From JADHLJ01 sp038146985 (GTDB taxonomy: Bacteria > Pseudomonadota > Alphaproteobacteria > Thalassobaculales > Thalassobaculaceae), in NCBI GenBank assembly GCA_038146985.1, contig JAYQSQ010000011.1, positions 248,001-312,000 of the forward strand: a stretch of DNA of 64,000 bases. Reading direction: 5' to 3'. Shown here one piece after another: positions 8,141-17,095 of the stretch. A program made the translations under genes and the position numbers. Below the pieces are notes generated by a model that saw only the letters and a list, made by a program, of their open reading frames with translations, made no database searches and was not told the origin of the DNA. Position 1 is the first letter of the stretch, and the number at the start of each line of letters is the position of its first letter.

Positions 8141-9499
8141 ATGACCGCCGCCGCCTTTCTCGACGCCCATAAGACCATCGACAGATTCGAAATGCTGGTT
8201 CCGGACCTTTCCGGGATCGCACGCGGCAAGCGGGTGAGACGCGCCGGATTGCGGGCCGCATTCGCCGATGGCCTGGCCCTGCCGTCCTCGGTTTTCGCCT
8301 CCAGGGCCAGCGGCGAGTCGGTCGGCGCGTCGGGTCTGGTCTGGGAGATCGGCGACAAGGACCTGCGCTGCCTGCCGGTTTCGGGCACGCTGTCGCCGAT
8401 GCCCTGGGCCCCGAGGCCGAGCGCCCAGGTGCTGCTTCGGATGATCGGCGAGGACGGCGCGCCTTTCTTCGCCGATCCCCGAACGGTGCTGGAATCCGTT
8501 CTGGCGCGCTACGCCACCCGGAATTGGACCCCCGTCGTGGCCCTGGAGCTTGAGTTCTTCCTGATCGCCAAACCCGGAGGGCGGCACCGCGCGCCGCGGC
8601 CGGCGGATGCGCCGCTGACCGGTCAGCCGCAGACCAAAAATCAGGTCTACGGCCTGGAGGAGCTGACGGAATTCGATACCGTGCTCGACGCCATCGAGGA
8701 TGCCTGCCGGCTGCAGGGCGTGCCGGCGAGCGCGGCGTCGGCGGAATACGGGCCGAGCCAGTTCGAGATCAATCTCAACCACGTCGACGACGCGGTGCGC
8801 GCCGCCGATCATGCCTTCCTTCTGAAACGTATTATCAAGGGCGTCGCCGGCGCCCATGGCATGGCCGCGACCTTCATGGCCAAGCCCTTCGCGGAGCAGG
8901 CCGGCAACGGCATGCACATGCATTTCAGCATTCTGGATCAAGAGGGCAGGAACGTCATGGCCGAGGCCGACGGCGCGGACCCGCTTTCCAATCCGCTGCT
9001 GCGGCACGCGGTGGGCGGGCTGGCGGCGGGCCTGCGCGACCATTCGGCGATCCTTGCGCCGACCGCGAACGCCTACCGCCGCTTCGGCATCGGCAGCTAT
9101 GCACCGATGAGCGCGAGCTGGGGCTACAACAACCGCACCGTCGCGTTCCGGATTCCCGACAGCGCGCCGGAGGCACGCCGGATCGAGCACCGGGTTCCCG
9201 GCGCCGACACCAATCCCTATCTGATCGCCGCCTCGGTCCTCGCCTCCGCCCTCGACGGCATCGAGCGCGCCTTGGAGCCGCCACCGCCGGCCGAGGGCAA
9301 CGCCTATGAAAGCGATGCCCGGCAGATTCCGGAAACCTGGACCGAGGCCCTGCGCGCGTTCAAGGACTCGCCCCTCATCGAAGCCGCTTTCGGCGCACCC
9401 TTCCAGGCACTGTTCCATGCGGTCAAGAACGAGGAGCGCCAGGTTTTCGACGCGGATGTCACGCCCCGGGAGTGGGAATGGTATCTGACCACGATCTGA
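8141..9499 (+). CDS. Glutamine synthetase family protein (second gamma-glutamyl-amine ligase)
   Basis: A 452-residue glutamine-synthetase-like enzyme, a diverged paralogue of the leftward gene. It keeps LVPDLSGIARGK, ALELEFFLI, FEINLNHVDDA, FMAKPF, GMHMHFS and NRTVAFRIP in order. The ATG at 8141 aligns with the family's N-terminus; an upstream in-frame ATG at 8066 would overlap the palindrome and the other gene's leader. The last 22 bases overlap the oxidase gene, so the two are likely translationally coupled. Two diverged ligases side by side suggest different amine substrates. Confidence 0.85.
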   Translation: MTAAAFLDAHKTIDRFEMLVPDLSGIARGKRVRRAGLRAAFADGLALPSSVFASRASGESVGASGLVWEIGDKDLRCLPVSGTLSPMPWAPRPSAQVLLRMIGEDGAPFFADPRTVLESVLARYATRNWTPVVALELEFFLIAKPGGRHRAPRPADAPLTGQPQTKNQVYGLEELTEFDTVLDAIEDACRLQGVPASAASAEYGPSQFEINLNHVDDAVRAADHAFLLKRIIKGVAGAHGMAATFMAKPFAEQAGNGMHMHFSILDQEGRNVMAEADGADPLSNPLLRHAVGGLAAGLRDHSAILAPTANAYRRFGIGSYAPMSASWGYNNRTVAFRIPDSAPEARRIEHRVPGADTNPYLIAASVLASALDGIERALEPPPPAEGNAYESDARQIPETWTEALRAFKDSPLIEAAFGAPFQALFHAVKNEERQVFDADVTPREWEWYLTTI

Positions 9500-10782
9500 A
9501 CGGCCGCGAGGTCCCGGAACCGCCGACCTTCTATCACGCCACCCGCAACCCCTTTCCCCCGCTGCCGCGGCTCGACGGGCAAATCGAAACGGACGTCTGT
9601 GTCATCGGCGGCGGATTGACCGGGGTTTCCACCGCCCTGCATCTCGCCGAGCGCGGGTACTCGGTGGTGCTGCTGGAGGCCCGGCGGATCGGCTTCGGCG
9701 CATCCGGGCGCAACGGCGGCCAGCTGGTCAGCGGCTACAGTTGCGAAATGAACCGCATCCGCGCCGAGGTCGGCCTGGAGGCATCCAGAGCCTTCTGGGA
9801 CATGGGCGTCGAGGCGCTGGCCGATATCGACAAGCGGATCGCCCGGCACGGGATCGAATGCGACCGGCGCCAGGGTTACTTCTTCGCCGCCCGAAACCCC
9901 GGTCAGATGGCAGGCTTGCTGGAGATGCAGGCGGAATGGCGGTCGCTGTACGGATACGACCGCATGACGGCGGTTCCCCGGGACGCGGTCGGCGATTGGA
10001 TCGGCACCGGTTTCTATCACGGCGGCCTCGCCGATCCCGGCGGCGGGCAGATCCATCCCTTGAACTATCTTCAAGGCCTCACGCGCGCCGCCACCGAGGC
10101 CGGCGCGCGCATCCTCGAGAATAGCGAGGTGATCCGATTGGAGCGAGGAAACCGGCCCGAGGCGCATACGCGCGCGGGCTCGGTGCGGGCCCGGTTTCTG
10201 GTTCTGGCGGGCAATGCCTATCTCGGCGGCCTGGTCCCGGAACTTCAAGGCTATATCGCCCCGGTTTCGAGTTTCGTCTGCGCTACGGAACCCTTGGGCA
10301 CCGCGCCCGCGGACCAGGTCATTCCCGCCGATGTCGCCGTCGCCGATGCCAGCGTCGCTCTCGACTACTACCGCCTCAGCGCCGACAAGCGGCTGCTGTT
10401 CGGCGCTGGAGCCGTCTATTCGGGCCGAACGCCCCATGCGCTTAGCCGCTTCCTGCGCAAGCGGATCGGCCGGGTGTTTCCGGCCCTCGCCGATACCCCA
10501 CTTGAATATGTCTGGAGCGGCCATGTCGGCATCACGGTCAGCCGGATCCCGGATTTCGGTCGCCTCGAGCCGTCAATCTACTACGCGCACGGATTTTCCG
10601 GTCACGGCGTCGCGCTGACCGGGCTTGCCGGAAAACTGATGGCCGAGGCAGTCGACGGGGATGCCGGCCGCTTCGACATGTTCGCGGATATCCGCCACCA
10701 GCGTTTCCCGGGCGGACCGCTGCGCACCCCGGCGCTGGTCCTGGCGATGGCGTATTACAAGCTACGGGACCGGCTCGGATAG
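9478..10782 (+). CDS. puuB: FAD-dependent oxidoreductase, gamma-glutamylputrescine oxidase-like
   Basis: A 434-residue DadA/PuuB-type flavoprotein. The dinucleotide-binding motif VIGGGLTGVSTALHLAERG lies near residues 40-58, followed by the substrate-loop motif GFGASGRNGGQ. The C-terminal part has YVWSGHVGITVSRIPDFG and YAHGFSGHGVALTG, also family marks. It overlaps the ligase gene before it; a GTG at 9472 and an ATG at 9478 are both possible, and the ATG is better spaced from CCGGGA. The likely reaction is oxidation of a gamma-glutamylated polyamine to the aldehyde, with hydrogen peroxide release. The gene symbol is by family and context. Confidence 0.75.
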   Translation: MVSDHDLNGREVPEPPTFYHATRNPFPPLPRLDGQIETDVCVIGGGLTGVSTALHLAERGYSVVLLEARRIGFGASGRNGGQLVSGYSCEMNRIRAEVGLEASRAFWDMGVEALADIDKRIARHGIECDRRQGYFFAARNPGQMAGLLEMQAEWRSLYGYDRMTAVPRDAVGDWIGTGFYHGGLADPGGGQIHPLNYLQGLTRAATEAGARILENSEVIRLERGNRPEAHTRAGSVRARFLVLAGNAYLGGLVPELQGYIAPVSSFVCATEPLGTAPADQVIPADVAVADASVALDYYRLSADKRLLFGAGAVYSGRTPHALSRFLRKRIGRVFPALADTPLEYVWSGHVGITVSRIPDFGRLEPSIYYAHGFSGHGVALTGLAGKLMAEAVDGDAGRFDMFADIRHQRFPGGPLRTPALVLAMAYYKLRDRLG

Positions 10783-10821
10783 TACCGGTCCGGCCCCGAT
10801 CTCGCTGGTTTCAGGCGCCGC

Positions 10822-11763
10822 CTATTTCGCGGTAATGGCGTCGACCTCGGCGATCTCCTCCGCCGTCATCGCCCAGCCGGCCGAGGCGACGTTGGAGTCG
10901 ATCTGCTCCGGCTTGGTCGCGCCGGCGATGATGCTGGCGACGGTGGGCCGCGCCGCCATCCAACTGAAAGCGAGTTCCAGCAGACTGTGTCCGCGTGCCT
11001 TGGCGAAGGCCTCCAGTTTGTCGACGATGGCGAAATTCTGGTCGGTCACATAGGTCCGGTTGGCGAATTTCGGCATGTCGGTGAGCCGCGCGCCCTCCGG
11101 CATGGCATCGCGCTTGTACTTGCCGGTCAGCAGCCCGCTCGCCAGCGGGAAGTAGGGCAGCAGGCCACAGCCATTGGCCACCATCGCCGGCAGCAATTCA
11201 GCCTCCACCGACCGGTTCAGCATGTTGTACTCGTCCTGGCAGGACACGAACCGGGTAAGGCCCGCGGTCCGGGAGATCCACTGGGAATCCACCACCTGCC
11301 ACGACTTCAGGTTCGAGCAGCCGATGTAGCGCACCTTGCCCTGGGTCACCAGATCGTCGAGCGCCCGGAGTGTTTCGTCGAGCGGCGTCAGCGGGTCGGG
11401 CTGATGCAGCTGGTAGAGGTCAAGCCAGTCGGTCTTCAACCGCTTCAGCGAATCTTCGACCGCATTCATGATATAGCGCCGCGAGGCACCGATCTTGGTG
11501 CCGTCATCGCTCATGGCCATGCCGAACTTGCTGGCCAGCACGATATCCTTGCGCCGCGCGCCCAGGATCTCGCCCAGTTGGGTCTCGGAGCCGCCGCGCG
11601 CGCCGTACATGTCGGCGGTATCGAAGAGCGTGATGCCCTTCTCGATCGCCCGGTCGACCACGGCGCGGGTCTGGTTCACATCCAGGCGCATGCCGAAATT
11701 GTTGCAGCCGAGGCCGACCACCGATACCCGGAGGCCCGAGGTTCCGAGATTTCTGTATTCCAT
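10822..11763 (-). CDS. Aldo/keto reductase
   Basis: A 313-residue TIM-barrel reductase. The catalytic set is visible: Asp and Tyr in FDTADMYGARGG, Lys in LASKFGMA and His in YQLHQPDP. The C-terminal IIAGATKPEQIDSN is the usual NADPH-binding end. The start at 11763 (MEYRNLGTSGL) follows a strong GGAGAAAG ribosome-binding site; a longer frame to 11814 adds an unsupported extension. The gene is divergent from the MarR regulator at 11940 and could be controlled by it. The substrate is unknown. Confidence 0.87.
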   Translation of the reverse strand: MEYRNLGTSGLRVSVVGLGCNNFGMRLDVNQTRAVVDRAIEKGITLFDTADMYGARGGSETQLGEILGARRKDIVLASKFGMAMSDDGTKIGASRRYIMNAVEDSLKRLKTDWLDLYQLHQPDPLTPLDETLRALDDLVTQGKVRYIGCSNLKSWQVVDSQWISRTAGLTRFVSCQDEYNMLNRSVEAELLPAMVANGCGLLPYFPLASGLLTGKYKRDAMPEGARLTDMPKFANRTYVTDQNFAIVDKLEAFAKARGHSLLELAFSWMAARPTVASIIAGATKPEQIDSNVASAGWAMTAEEIAEVDAITAK

Positions 11764-11904
11764 AACGCTTTCTCCAAGATTCAAGGCGGCGACACTAGCG
11801 CGTTTGCCGGCCAAGGGAAATCCAAGCCGTCACCCGGTGCGAAGAAAGCGGGAATTCCATCGCCCGACCCGCATCACAGTTCTGTAAGCTCGACAATCTT
11901 AGCC

Positions 11905-11933
11905 TTGGCAAAAGTAAGCATGACAACTATATT
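11905..11933 (+). promoter_or_regulatory. Sigma-70-like promoter giving a leaderless marR transcript
   Basis: TTGGCA at 11905-11910 and TATATT at 11928-11933 are separated by exactly 17 bases. Transcription would begin about 7 bases after the second box, at about 11940, which is the A of the marR ATG. No ribosome-binding site precedes that ATG. Both facts point to a leaderless mRNA. Confidence 0.6.
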
Positions 11934-11939
11934 TCGGCC

Positions 11940-12431
11940 ATGGAACGTGAGGATCTCGACCGGAATTTCGGCTTCCTGCTGCACGACGTGGCTCGCCTGA
12001 TGCGAACCGTGTTCGACCGGCGGGGGCGCGAGCTCGGCTTGACCCGCTCGCAGTGGTGGGTGCTCACGATGCTTTACGCCAAGGAGGGCGTGACCCAGTC
12101 CGAACTGGCGGATTTCATGGAGCTGGAAAAGGCCACTCTCGGCCGGCTTCTGGACCGCCTGGAAGAAAAAGAGTGGGTGGAGCGGCGCATCGACACGCTT
12201 GATCGCCGCGTCAAACGGCTCTATCTCACGGACAAGGTTCAGGAGATCATGCGAGCGCTGCGCAATACGGCGGCCGAGGTACGCAAAGACGCTTTGGGCG
12301 ACCTCGACGACGTGGAACGCGAGCGTTTCATCGACACGTTGTTGAAGATCAAAACCAACCTGCTGACGCTTGACGACCCGCGCCCGGACATGGCCGCGCG
12401 CGAGGCTGCCATGGCGGCGGCGGATGACTGA
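11940..12431 (+). CDS. MarR family transcriptional regulator
   Basis: A 163-residue winged-helix regulator. The helix-turn-helix runs from about residue 50 to 85 (TQSELADFMELEKATLGRLLDRLE), followed by the wing motif DRRVKRLYLT. It is followed 11 bases later by an EmrA-like adaptor gene, the common marR-emrA arrangement in which the regulator represses an efflux operon and responds to a small aromatic ligand. The start codon coincides with the predicted transcription start. Confidence 0.88.
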   Translation: MEREDLDRNFGFLLHDVARLMRTVFDRRGRELGLTRSQWWVLTMLYAKEGVTQSELADFMELEKATLGRLLDRLEEKEWVERRIDTLDRRVKRLYLTDKVQEIMRALRNTAAEVRKDALGDLDDVERERFIDTLLKIKTNLLTLDDPRPDMAAREAAMAAADD

Positions 12432-12442
12432 GGCCAGGAACT

Positions 12443-13594
12443 ATGAGCGACTCTGACAATCAGCAAGCACAAGAGGCTTCCGCGACAACCCCGCCGCCGC
12501 CAGCACCGATGCGGCCCAGGCGGCGCTGGGGCCGGACGCTGCTGCGTCTGGTTCTTCTGATCGTTATCCCGGTCCTTGCGATCATCGGCGGCGGTTACTG
12601 GTACGAAGCGACGGGGCGGTTCATCACCACCGAGAACGCCTATGTGAAATCCCATGTCATTGCCGTCAGCCCGAATATCGACGGCCGCGTGACCAATGTC
12701 TTCGTCGAGGAGAACCAGCGGGTTAATACCGGCGATCTGCTGTTCAAGATGGACCAGGAACCGTACTGGATGCAGGTCCGCATGTCGGATGCCAAGCGCG
12801 AGGCCGCCCGTCAGGATATCGAGTCGACCCGCGCTGAATATCATCAGGTCGTCGCCGAAATCGAAAAGGCGAAGCAGGACGTCAAATATTACGAAAACGA
12901 AGCCAACCGTCAGCGCAAGCTCGCCACTAAGGCGATCACGACCCGCACCAAACTGGACGAGGCGGAGTTCAACCTCACCTCTGCCCGGCAGAACGTGGCA
13001 ACCCTGCGCCAGAAACTCCAGACCGTGACCGCCCGCCTCGGCGGCGATCCGAAGCGCAGCGCCGAACAGCATCCCGATTTCTTGGCGGCGGAAACCGAAA
13101 AGGCCATGGCGGAAATGAATCTCGGCTATACCGAAATTCGGGCACCGGTCGCCGGCATCGTAACCCGGCTGAAGCTGGAGGCCGGCGAATGGGTCGAGGC
13201 CGGCGAGCCGGCTTTCGGAATCATCGCCGTCGACACTACCTGGATCGAGGCCAATCTCAAGGAAACACAGCTCACCCATGTCCGCGAGGGCCAGGAGGTG
13301 AAGGTCGAGATCGACGCCTATCCGGACGTTGTCTGGAAGGCCAGAGTCGCCTCGATCAGCCCCGCGACCGGCGCCGAGTTCTCGGTACTGCCGCCGCAGA
13401 ACGCCTCGGGCAACTGGGTGAAGGTGGTGCAGCGTCTGCCGGTCCGTATCGAGATTGAAAGCGCCCCCGACAACCCGCCCCTGCGCGCCGGCATGACGGC
13501 GACGGTCAGCATCGACACGCATCACAAGCGCGAGTTGTGGAAGACCGTGAAAACGGCGATCGCCGAGTTCCGCGGCGGCTCGGAAAGCAATTAG
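12443..13594 (+). CDS. HlyD/EmrA-family membrane fusion protein
   Basis: A 383-residue periplasmic adaptor. A proline-rich cytoplasmic tail (1-33) leads to one membrane segment at about 34-53 (LLRLVLLIVIPVLAIIGGGYW). Next come a biotinyl-lipoyl half motif (VIAVSPNIDGRVTNVFVEENQRVNTGD), a long coiled-coil hairpin (about 110-210), the second lipoyl half (EIRAPVAGIVTRL) and a beta-barrel domain. Such adaptors join an inner-membrane pump to an outer-membrane channel. No EmrB-type pump follows: the next gene is a small cupin. The pump partner must be elsewhere or has been lost. Confidence 0.85.
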   Translation: MSDSDNQQAQEASATTPPPPAPMRPRRRWGRTLLRLVLLIVIPVLAIIGGGYWYEATGRFITTENAYVKSHVIAVSPNIDGRVTNVFVEENQRVNTGDLLFKMDQEPYWMQVRMSDAKREAARQDIESTRAEYHQVVAEIEKAKQDVKYYENEANRQRKLATKAITTRTKLDEAEFNLTSARQNVATLRQKLQTVTARLGGDPKRSAEQHPDFLAAETEKAMAEMNLGYTEIRAPVAGIVTRLKLEAGEWVEAGEPAFGIIAVDTTWIEANLKETQLTHVREGQEVKVEIDAYPDVVWKARVASISPATGAEFSVLPPQNASGNWVKVVQRLPVRIEIESAPDNPPLRAGMTATVSIDTHHKRELWKTVKTAIAEFRGGSESN

Positions 13595-13674
13595 GGTCCG
13601 GGCAGTCCGATCGAACCACCACTGGTTTTCACCCGCTGATTCGGGATGCCGTCGTCCCGGACAGGAGCATCGCC

Positions 13675-14007
13675 ATGAAGATCCCGACCCTGCCGTTTAC
13701 CACCACCGACTGGAGCCAGGTTCCGGTGGAGGAGTATCCCGGCGAGCGCGGCAAGGCGCTATGGCGGACTCTGGAGGTCGGCGATATCCGGATTCGGATG
13801 GTGGAATACACGCCGGGCTACATCGCCGATCACTGGTGCGACCGGGGGCATATCCTGCTGGTTCTTGAAGGCGAGCTGCATTCCGAGCTTCAGGACGGCC
13901 GCCGGGTCACCTTGACGCCGGGAATGAGCTATCAGGTCTCCGACAAGGGCGACGCGGCCCATCGCTCGGTGACCGAGACCGGCGCCAAGCTGTTCATCGT
14001 GGATTGA
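13675..14007 (+). CDS. DHCW-motif-type small cupin protein
   Basis: A 110-residue single-domain cupin. The segment YIADHWCDRGHILLVLEGEL (about 45-65) carries the DHWC variant seen in this small protein family and a metal-site histidine pattern, and TPGMSYQVSD forms the second cupin motif. The ATG follows AGGAG with good spacing. It lies 80 bases after the adaptor gene and just before the SRP RNA. The function is unknown; small-ligand binding is an inference from the fold. Confidence 0.75.
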   Translation: MKIPTLPFTTTDWSQVPVEEYPGERGKALWRTLEVGDIRIRMVEYTPGYIADHWCDRGHILLVLEGELHSELQDGRRVTLTPGMSYQVSDKGDAAHRSVTETGAKLFIVD

Positions 14008-14073
14008 CGGGAAGCCCCCGTTTCGGACCTCGGTGCTTGCAATTCGCCCCCAGGGACCGATATATCTCGGCAA

Positions 14074-14168
14074 GGAAGGTTGGGGCGGACAGGCTCCTCG
14101 CCAACCCGGTCAGGTCCGGAAGGAAGCAGCCTTAACGAGTTTCGGTCTGGGTCGCTTTCCAACCTTCC
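14074..14168 (+). ncRNA. ffs: Small signal recognition particle RNA (4.5S)
   Basis: The conserved SRP apical loop GTCCGGAAGGAAGCAGCC lies at 14114-14131. The two ends pair: GGAAGGTTGG at 14074-14083 with CCAACCTTCC at 14159-14168, giving a long hairpin of about 95 nucleotides. This is the usual small bacterial SRP RNA, which binds Ffh and directs membrane proteins to FtsY. Placement just ahead of dnaX is common in alphaproteobacteria. Mature ends may extend a few bases on each side. Confidence 0.95.
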
Positions 14169-14190
14169 GCTCAGCCTCTAAGATCCCCCC

Positions 14191-16035
14191 ATGAGTGACA
14201 GCGCGGCCGCCGAAGGCGCGGACTATCGGGTTCTCGCCCGCAAGTACCGCCCCCAGAACTTCGATGATCTGATCGGACAGGAGGCGCTGGTCCGCACCCT
14301 GAAAAACGCCCTCGACCAGGGCCGCCTGGCCCATGCCTTCGTGCTGACCGGGGTGCGCGGGGTGGGCAAGACGACCACCGCCCGGATCATCGCCAAGGGC
14401 CTCAACTGCATCGGCGCCGACGGCAAAGGCGGGCCGACGGTCAACCCATGCGGGGTCTGCGACAATTGCCGCTCGATCACCGAGGACCGGCATGTTGATG
14501 TCCTGGAAATGGACGCCGCCAGCCATACCGGTGTCGACGACATCCGCGAGATCATCGACGGCGTGCGCTACCGGCCGGTTTCGGCGCGCTACAAGGTCTA
14601 CATCATTGACGAAGTGCACATGCTCTCGCGCAACGCCTTCAACGCGTTGCTGAAGACCCTGGAGGAGCCGCCGGATCACGTGAAGTTCGTCTTCGCGACG
14701 ACCGAGATCCGCAAGGTGCCGATCACCGTGTTGTCGCGCTGCCAGCGCTTCGATCTGCGCCGTATCGGGTCGGACGATCTGGTTACGCTGTTCACCACGA
14801 TCTGCGCCAAGGAAGGCGTTGAGGCTGAGGCCGAGGCGCTGCGGCTGGTGGCGCGGGCGGCGGACGGCTCGGCCCGCGACGGTCTCTCCCTGCTCGATCA
14901 GGCGATGGCGCTGGCGGATGGTCCGATCAGCCCGTCTCTTGTCCAGGAGATGCTCGGCCTGGCGGATCGCGGCGAGGTGCTCGACCTGTTCGAGGATCTG
15001 ATGCGCGGGAGGCTCCCGGCCGTACTGGCCCGGGTCAACGCGATGCACGATCTCGGCGCCGATCCACTGGTGATCGCCCAGGATCTGCTGGAGAGCACGC
15101 ATCTGGTCACCCGCTTCAAGGTGGCGCCGGACAATGTCGGACAGGATACCTCGGAAATCGAGCGGAGCCGTGGCGGCGCCCTCGCCGAAGCCTTGAGCAT
15201 GCCTCATCTCGGGCGTGCCTGGCAGATGCTCCTCAAGGGGATCACCGAGATTCAGCAGGCCCCCTCGCCGCTGGCGGCGCTGGAAATGGTGCTGATCCGT
15301 CTCGCCCATCTCTCCGACATGCCGAGCCCGGCCGACGTGATCCGGAACCTCGGCGCCGGCGAGCCGGTCTCCGCGCGGGCGGCTTCTGCACCGCCGCCAG
15401 TCCCTGCCGGCGCCCCGGCGGCGCGGGCGGACCCTGTCGCGGCATCACAGCCGGATGACCCGGGCCCGGCCATGATCGCGGACCTGGAACCGGAGACGCC
15501 GGCGCCCGGGATGCCCGAACCGCCGGCACTCGAGCCCGAGGAGCCCGCCGCGCGCCCGCTTCCCTCGAGCTTCGCCGAGATCGTGGCTCTGTTCGAGAAC
15601 CACCGCGAGGCAGTCCTGCACGCCCGCCTGGCGCGGGACGTGAGGCCGGTTCGGGTCGAGCCGGGATTGCTGGAGATCGAGAATACCGGCGACGTCGATG
15701 CGGCGCTCACCGGCGCGATCGCCAAGCTGCTGATGGAATGGACCGGACAGCCCTGGTCGGTGACGCTCAGCGACGCGCCCGGGGAGCCGACCCTGGCGGA
15801 ACGGCGCGATGCCGCCGAGGCCCGGGTGCGCGAGGAAGCCTCCACCGATCCGGTTGTAGCGGCGGTCCTGGAAAGTTTTCCGGGGGCGGCGGTCGAGGCG
15901 GTCCGCCCGCTGATCGGCCCGGACCAGGGGACAACCGACCCGCATCCGGACCCTCTTGAGGGCGACGACGATGACGACGATGAGCCGGGCAATGGCGACG
16001 ACATGACGGTGCCGGCACGGGCACGCGAAGGCTAG
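14191..16035 (+). CDS. dnaX: DNA polymerase III subunits gamma and tau
   Basis: A 614-residue clamp-loader ATPase. The Walker A motif is at about 54-61 (GVRGVGKT), zinc-binding cysteines at 73, 87, 90 and 93, and the Walker B region IIDEVHMLS near 135. The sensor segment VLSRCQRFDLRR follows. The C-terminal part is proline- and alanine-rich and ends in a very acidic tail (five or more Asp in a row), then a short tau-like domain is not obvious beyond it. It heads the dnaX-ybaB-recR run. No clear programmed frameshift signal of the E. coli type was seen. Confidence 0.95.
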   Translation: MSDSAAAEGADYRVLARKYRPQNFDDLIGQEALVRTLKNALDQGRLAHAFVLTGVRGVGKTTTARIIAKGLNCIGADGKGGPTVNPCGVCDNCRSITEDRHVDVLEMDAASHTGVDDIREIIDGVRYRPVSARYKVYIIDEVHMLSRNAFNALLKTLEEPPDHVKFVFATTEIRKVPITVLSRCQRFDLRRIGSDDLVTLFTTICAKEGVEAEAEALRLVARAADGSARDGLSLLDQAMALADGPISPSLVQEMLGLADRGEVLDLFEDLMRGRLPAVLARVNAMHDLGADPLVIAQDLLESTHLVTRFKVAPDNVGQDTSEIERSRGGALAEALSMPHLGRAWQMLLKGITEIQQAPSPLAALEMVLIRLAHLSDMPSPADVIRNLGAGEPVSARAASAPPPVPAGAPAARADPVAASQPDDPGPAMIADLEPETPAPGMPEPPALEPEEPAARPLPSSFAEIVALFENHREAVLHARLARDVRPVRVEPGLLEIENTGDVDAALTGAIAKLLMEWTGQPWSVTLSDAPGEPTLAERRDAAEARVREEASTDPVVAAVLESFPGAAVEAVRPLIGPDQGTTDPHPDPLEGDDDDDDEPGNGDDMTVPARAREG

Positions 16036-16072
16036 GACAGAGCGACGGCAAGGAGCCGACGGGGAAGAGGCA

Positions 16073-16396
16073 ATGAAAAATCTCGGTCAGATGATGAAGC
16101 AAGTGCAGGAAATGCAGGAAAAGATGCAGTCCATGCAGGAACAGCAGCTTGCCATGGAGGTCGAGGGCACCAGCGGTGCCAGCATGATCCGCGTCACCCT
16201 GAACGGCAAGGGAGAGATGCGGGCGATCCGGCTTGATCCGTCAATCGTCGACCCCAGTGATGTCGAGGTGCTGGAGGATCTGATCATGGCCGCAGTGAAC
16301 GACGCTCATGCCAAGGTCGAAAAGCGCAAGCTCGAGGAAATGCAGAAACTGACCGGCGGACTGCCGCTGCCGCCCGGCTTCAAGCTGCCGTTCTAG
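16073..16396 (+). CDS. ybaB: YbaB/EbfC family nucleoid-associated protein
   Basis: A 107-residue protein of normal family size. It starts with a methionine- and glutamine-rich coiled coil (MKNLGQMMKQVQEMQEKMQS), then a central beta segment (GASMIRVTLNGKGEMRAIRLD) and a C-terminal helix ending in GLPLPPGFKLPF. Family members bind DNA as dimers. The gene sits between dnaX and recR, 9 bases before recR, as in many bacteria. Confidence 0.93.
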   Translation: MKNLGQMMKQVQEMQEKMQSMQEQQLAMEVEGTSGASMIRVTLNGKGEMRAIRLDPSIVDPSDVEVLEDLIMAAVNDAHAKVEKRKLEEMQKLTGGLPLPPGFKLPF

Positions 16397-16405
16397 GCGG
16401 GCGCC

Positions 16406-17011
16406 ATGGCGGACTCCTTCGGGCCGGGCGAGCTGGACCGGATCATCCATCTTCTAGCCAGGCTTCCGGGCCTCGGCCCGCGTTCGGCCCGGCGGGCGGC
16501 GCTGCACCTGCTGAAACGCCGGGAAGCGCTGATGCGCCCGCTGGCCGACGCGCTGTCCGACGCCGCCGACAAGGTCGTCGCCTGCACCACCTGCGGTAAT
16601 CTCGACACCATCGATCCCTGCGGCATCTGCCGCGATCCGAGGCGCGATCCGAGCCGGATCTGCGTGGTCAAGGAAGTCGGCGATCTCTGGGCTCTGGAGC
16701 GGGCGGCGGTGTTCCGGGGCCGCTATCACGTCACCGGCGGTCTGCTCTCGGCCTTGGACGGCATCGGCCCGGAGGAACTCAATATCGACGGCCTCACGGC
16801 CCGCGCCGAGGCGCCGGAGGTTACCGAAGTGATTCTCGCCATGGACGCCACCGTCGACGGCCAGACCACGGCCCACTACATCGTCGACCGCCTCGCCGGA
16901 TGCGGTGTCGAGATCTCCCGCCTTGCCCGCGGCGTGCCGGTGGGCGGGGAACTCGACTATCTGGATGACGGAACGCTGGCCCAGGCTCTGAAGGCGCGGC
17001 GGTCGGTTTAA
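16406..17011 (+). CDS. recR: Recombination mediator RecR
   Basis: A 201-residue protein of normal size. It has the N-terminal helix-hairpin-helix (LARLPGLGPRSARRAALHLL), a four-cysteine zinc finger (CTTCGNLDTIDPCGIC, about 58-73) and a Toprim domain beginning CVVKEVGDLWALE. The ending GGELDYLDDGTLAQAL is a family mark. RecR acts with RecF/RecO to load RecA at gaps. It is the last gene of the dnaX run; a repeat element follows it. Confidence 0.95.
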   Translation: MADSFGPGELDRIIHLLARLPGLGPRSARRAALHLLKRREALMRPLADALSDAADKVVACTTCGNLDTIDPCGICRDPRRDPSRICVVKEVGDLWALERAAVFRGRYHVTGGLLSALDGIGPEELNIDGLTARAEAPEVTEVILAMDATVDGQTTAHYIVDRLAGCGVEISRLARGVPVGGELDYLDDGTLAQALKARRSV

Positions 17012-17095
17012 GAAGCTGTCGAAACGACGGAGTCCGGCGTTCTCGGGATTTTTCCACAATCCGACGCGTTACGTGCTGCCGATTGTATTTCGCCT

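Noticed and set aside
8024..9418. 464-residue open frame on the minus strand
   Set aside because: It is antisense to the second glutamine-synthetase-like gene and would overlap the palindrome region.
14191..16035. Programmed frameshift in dnaX
   Set aside because: No clear slippery A run with a following hairpin of the E. coli kind was seen.
17050..17058. Single DnaA-box-like 9-mer (TTTTCCACA)
   Set aside because: It is alone, with no AT-rich stretch or second box, so it is weak evidence for an origin.
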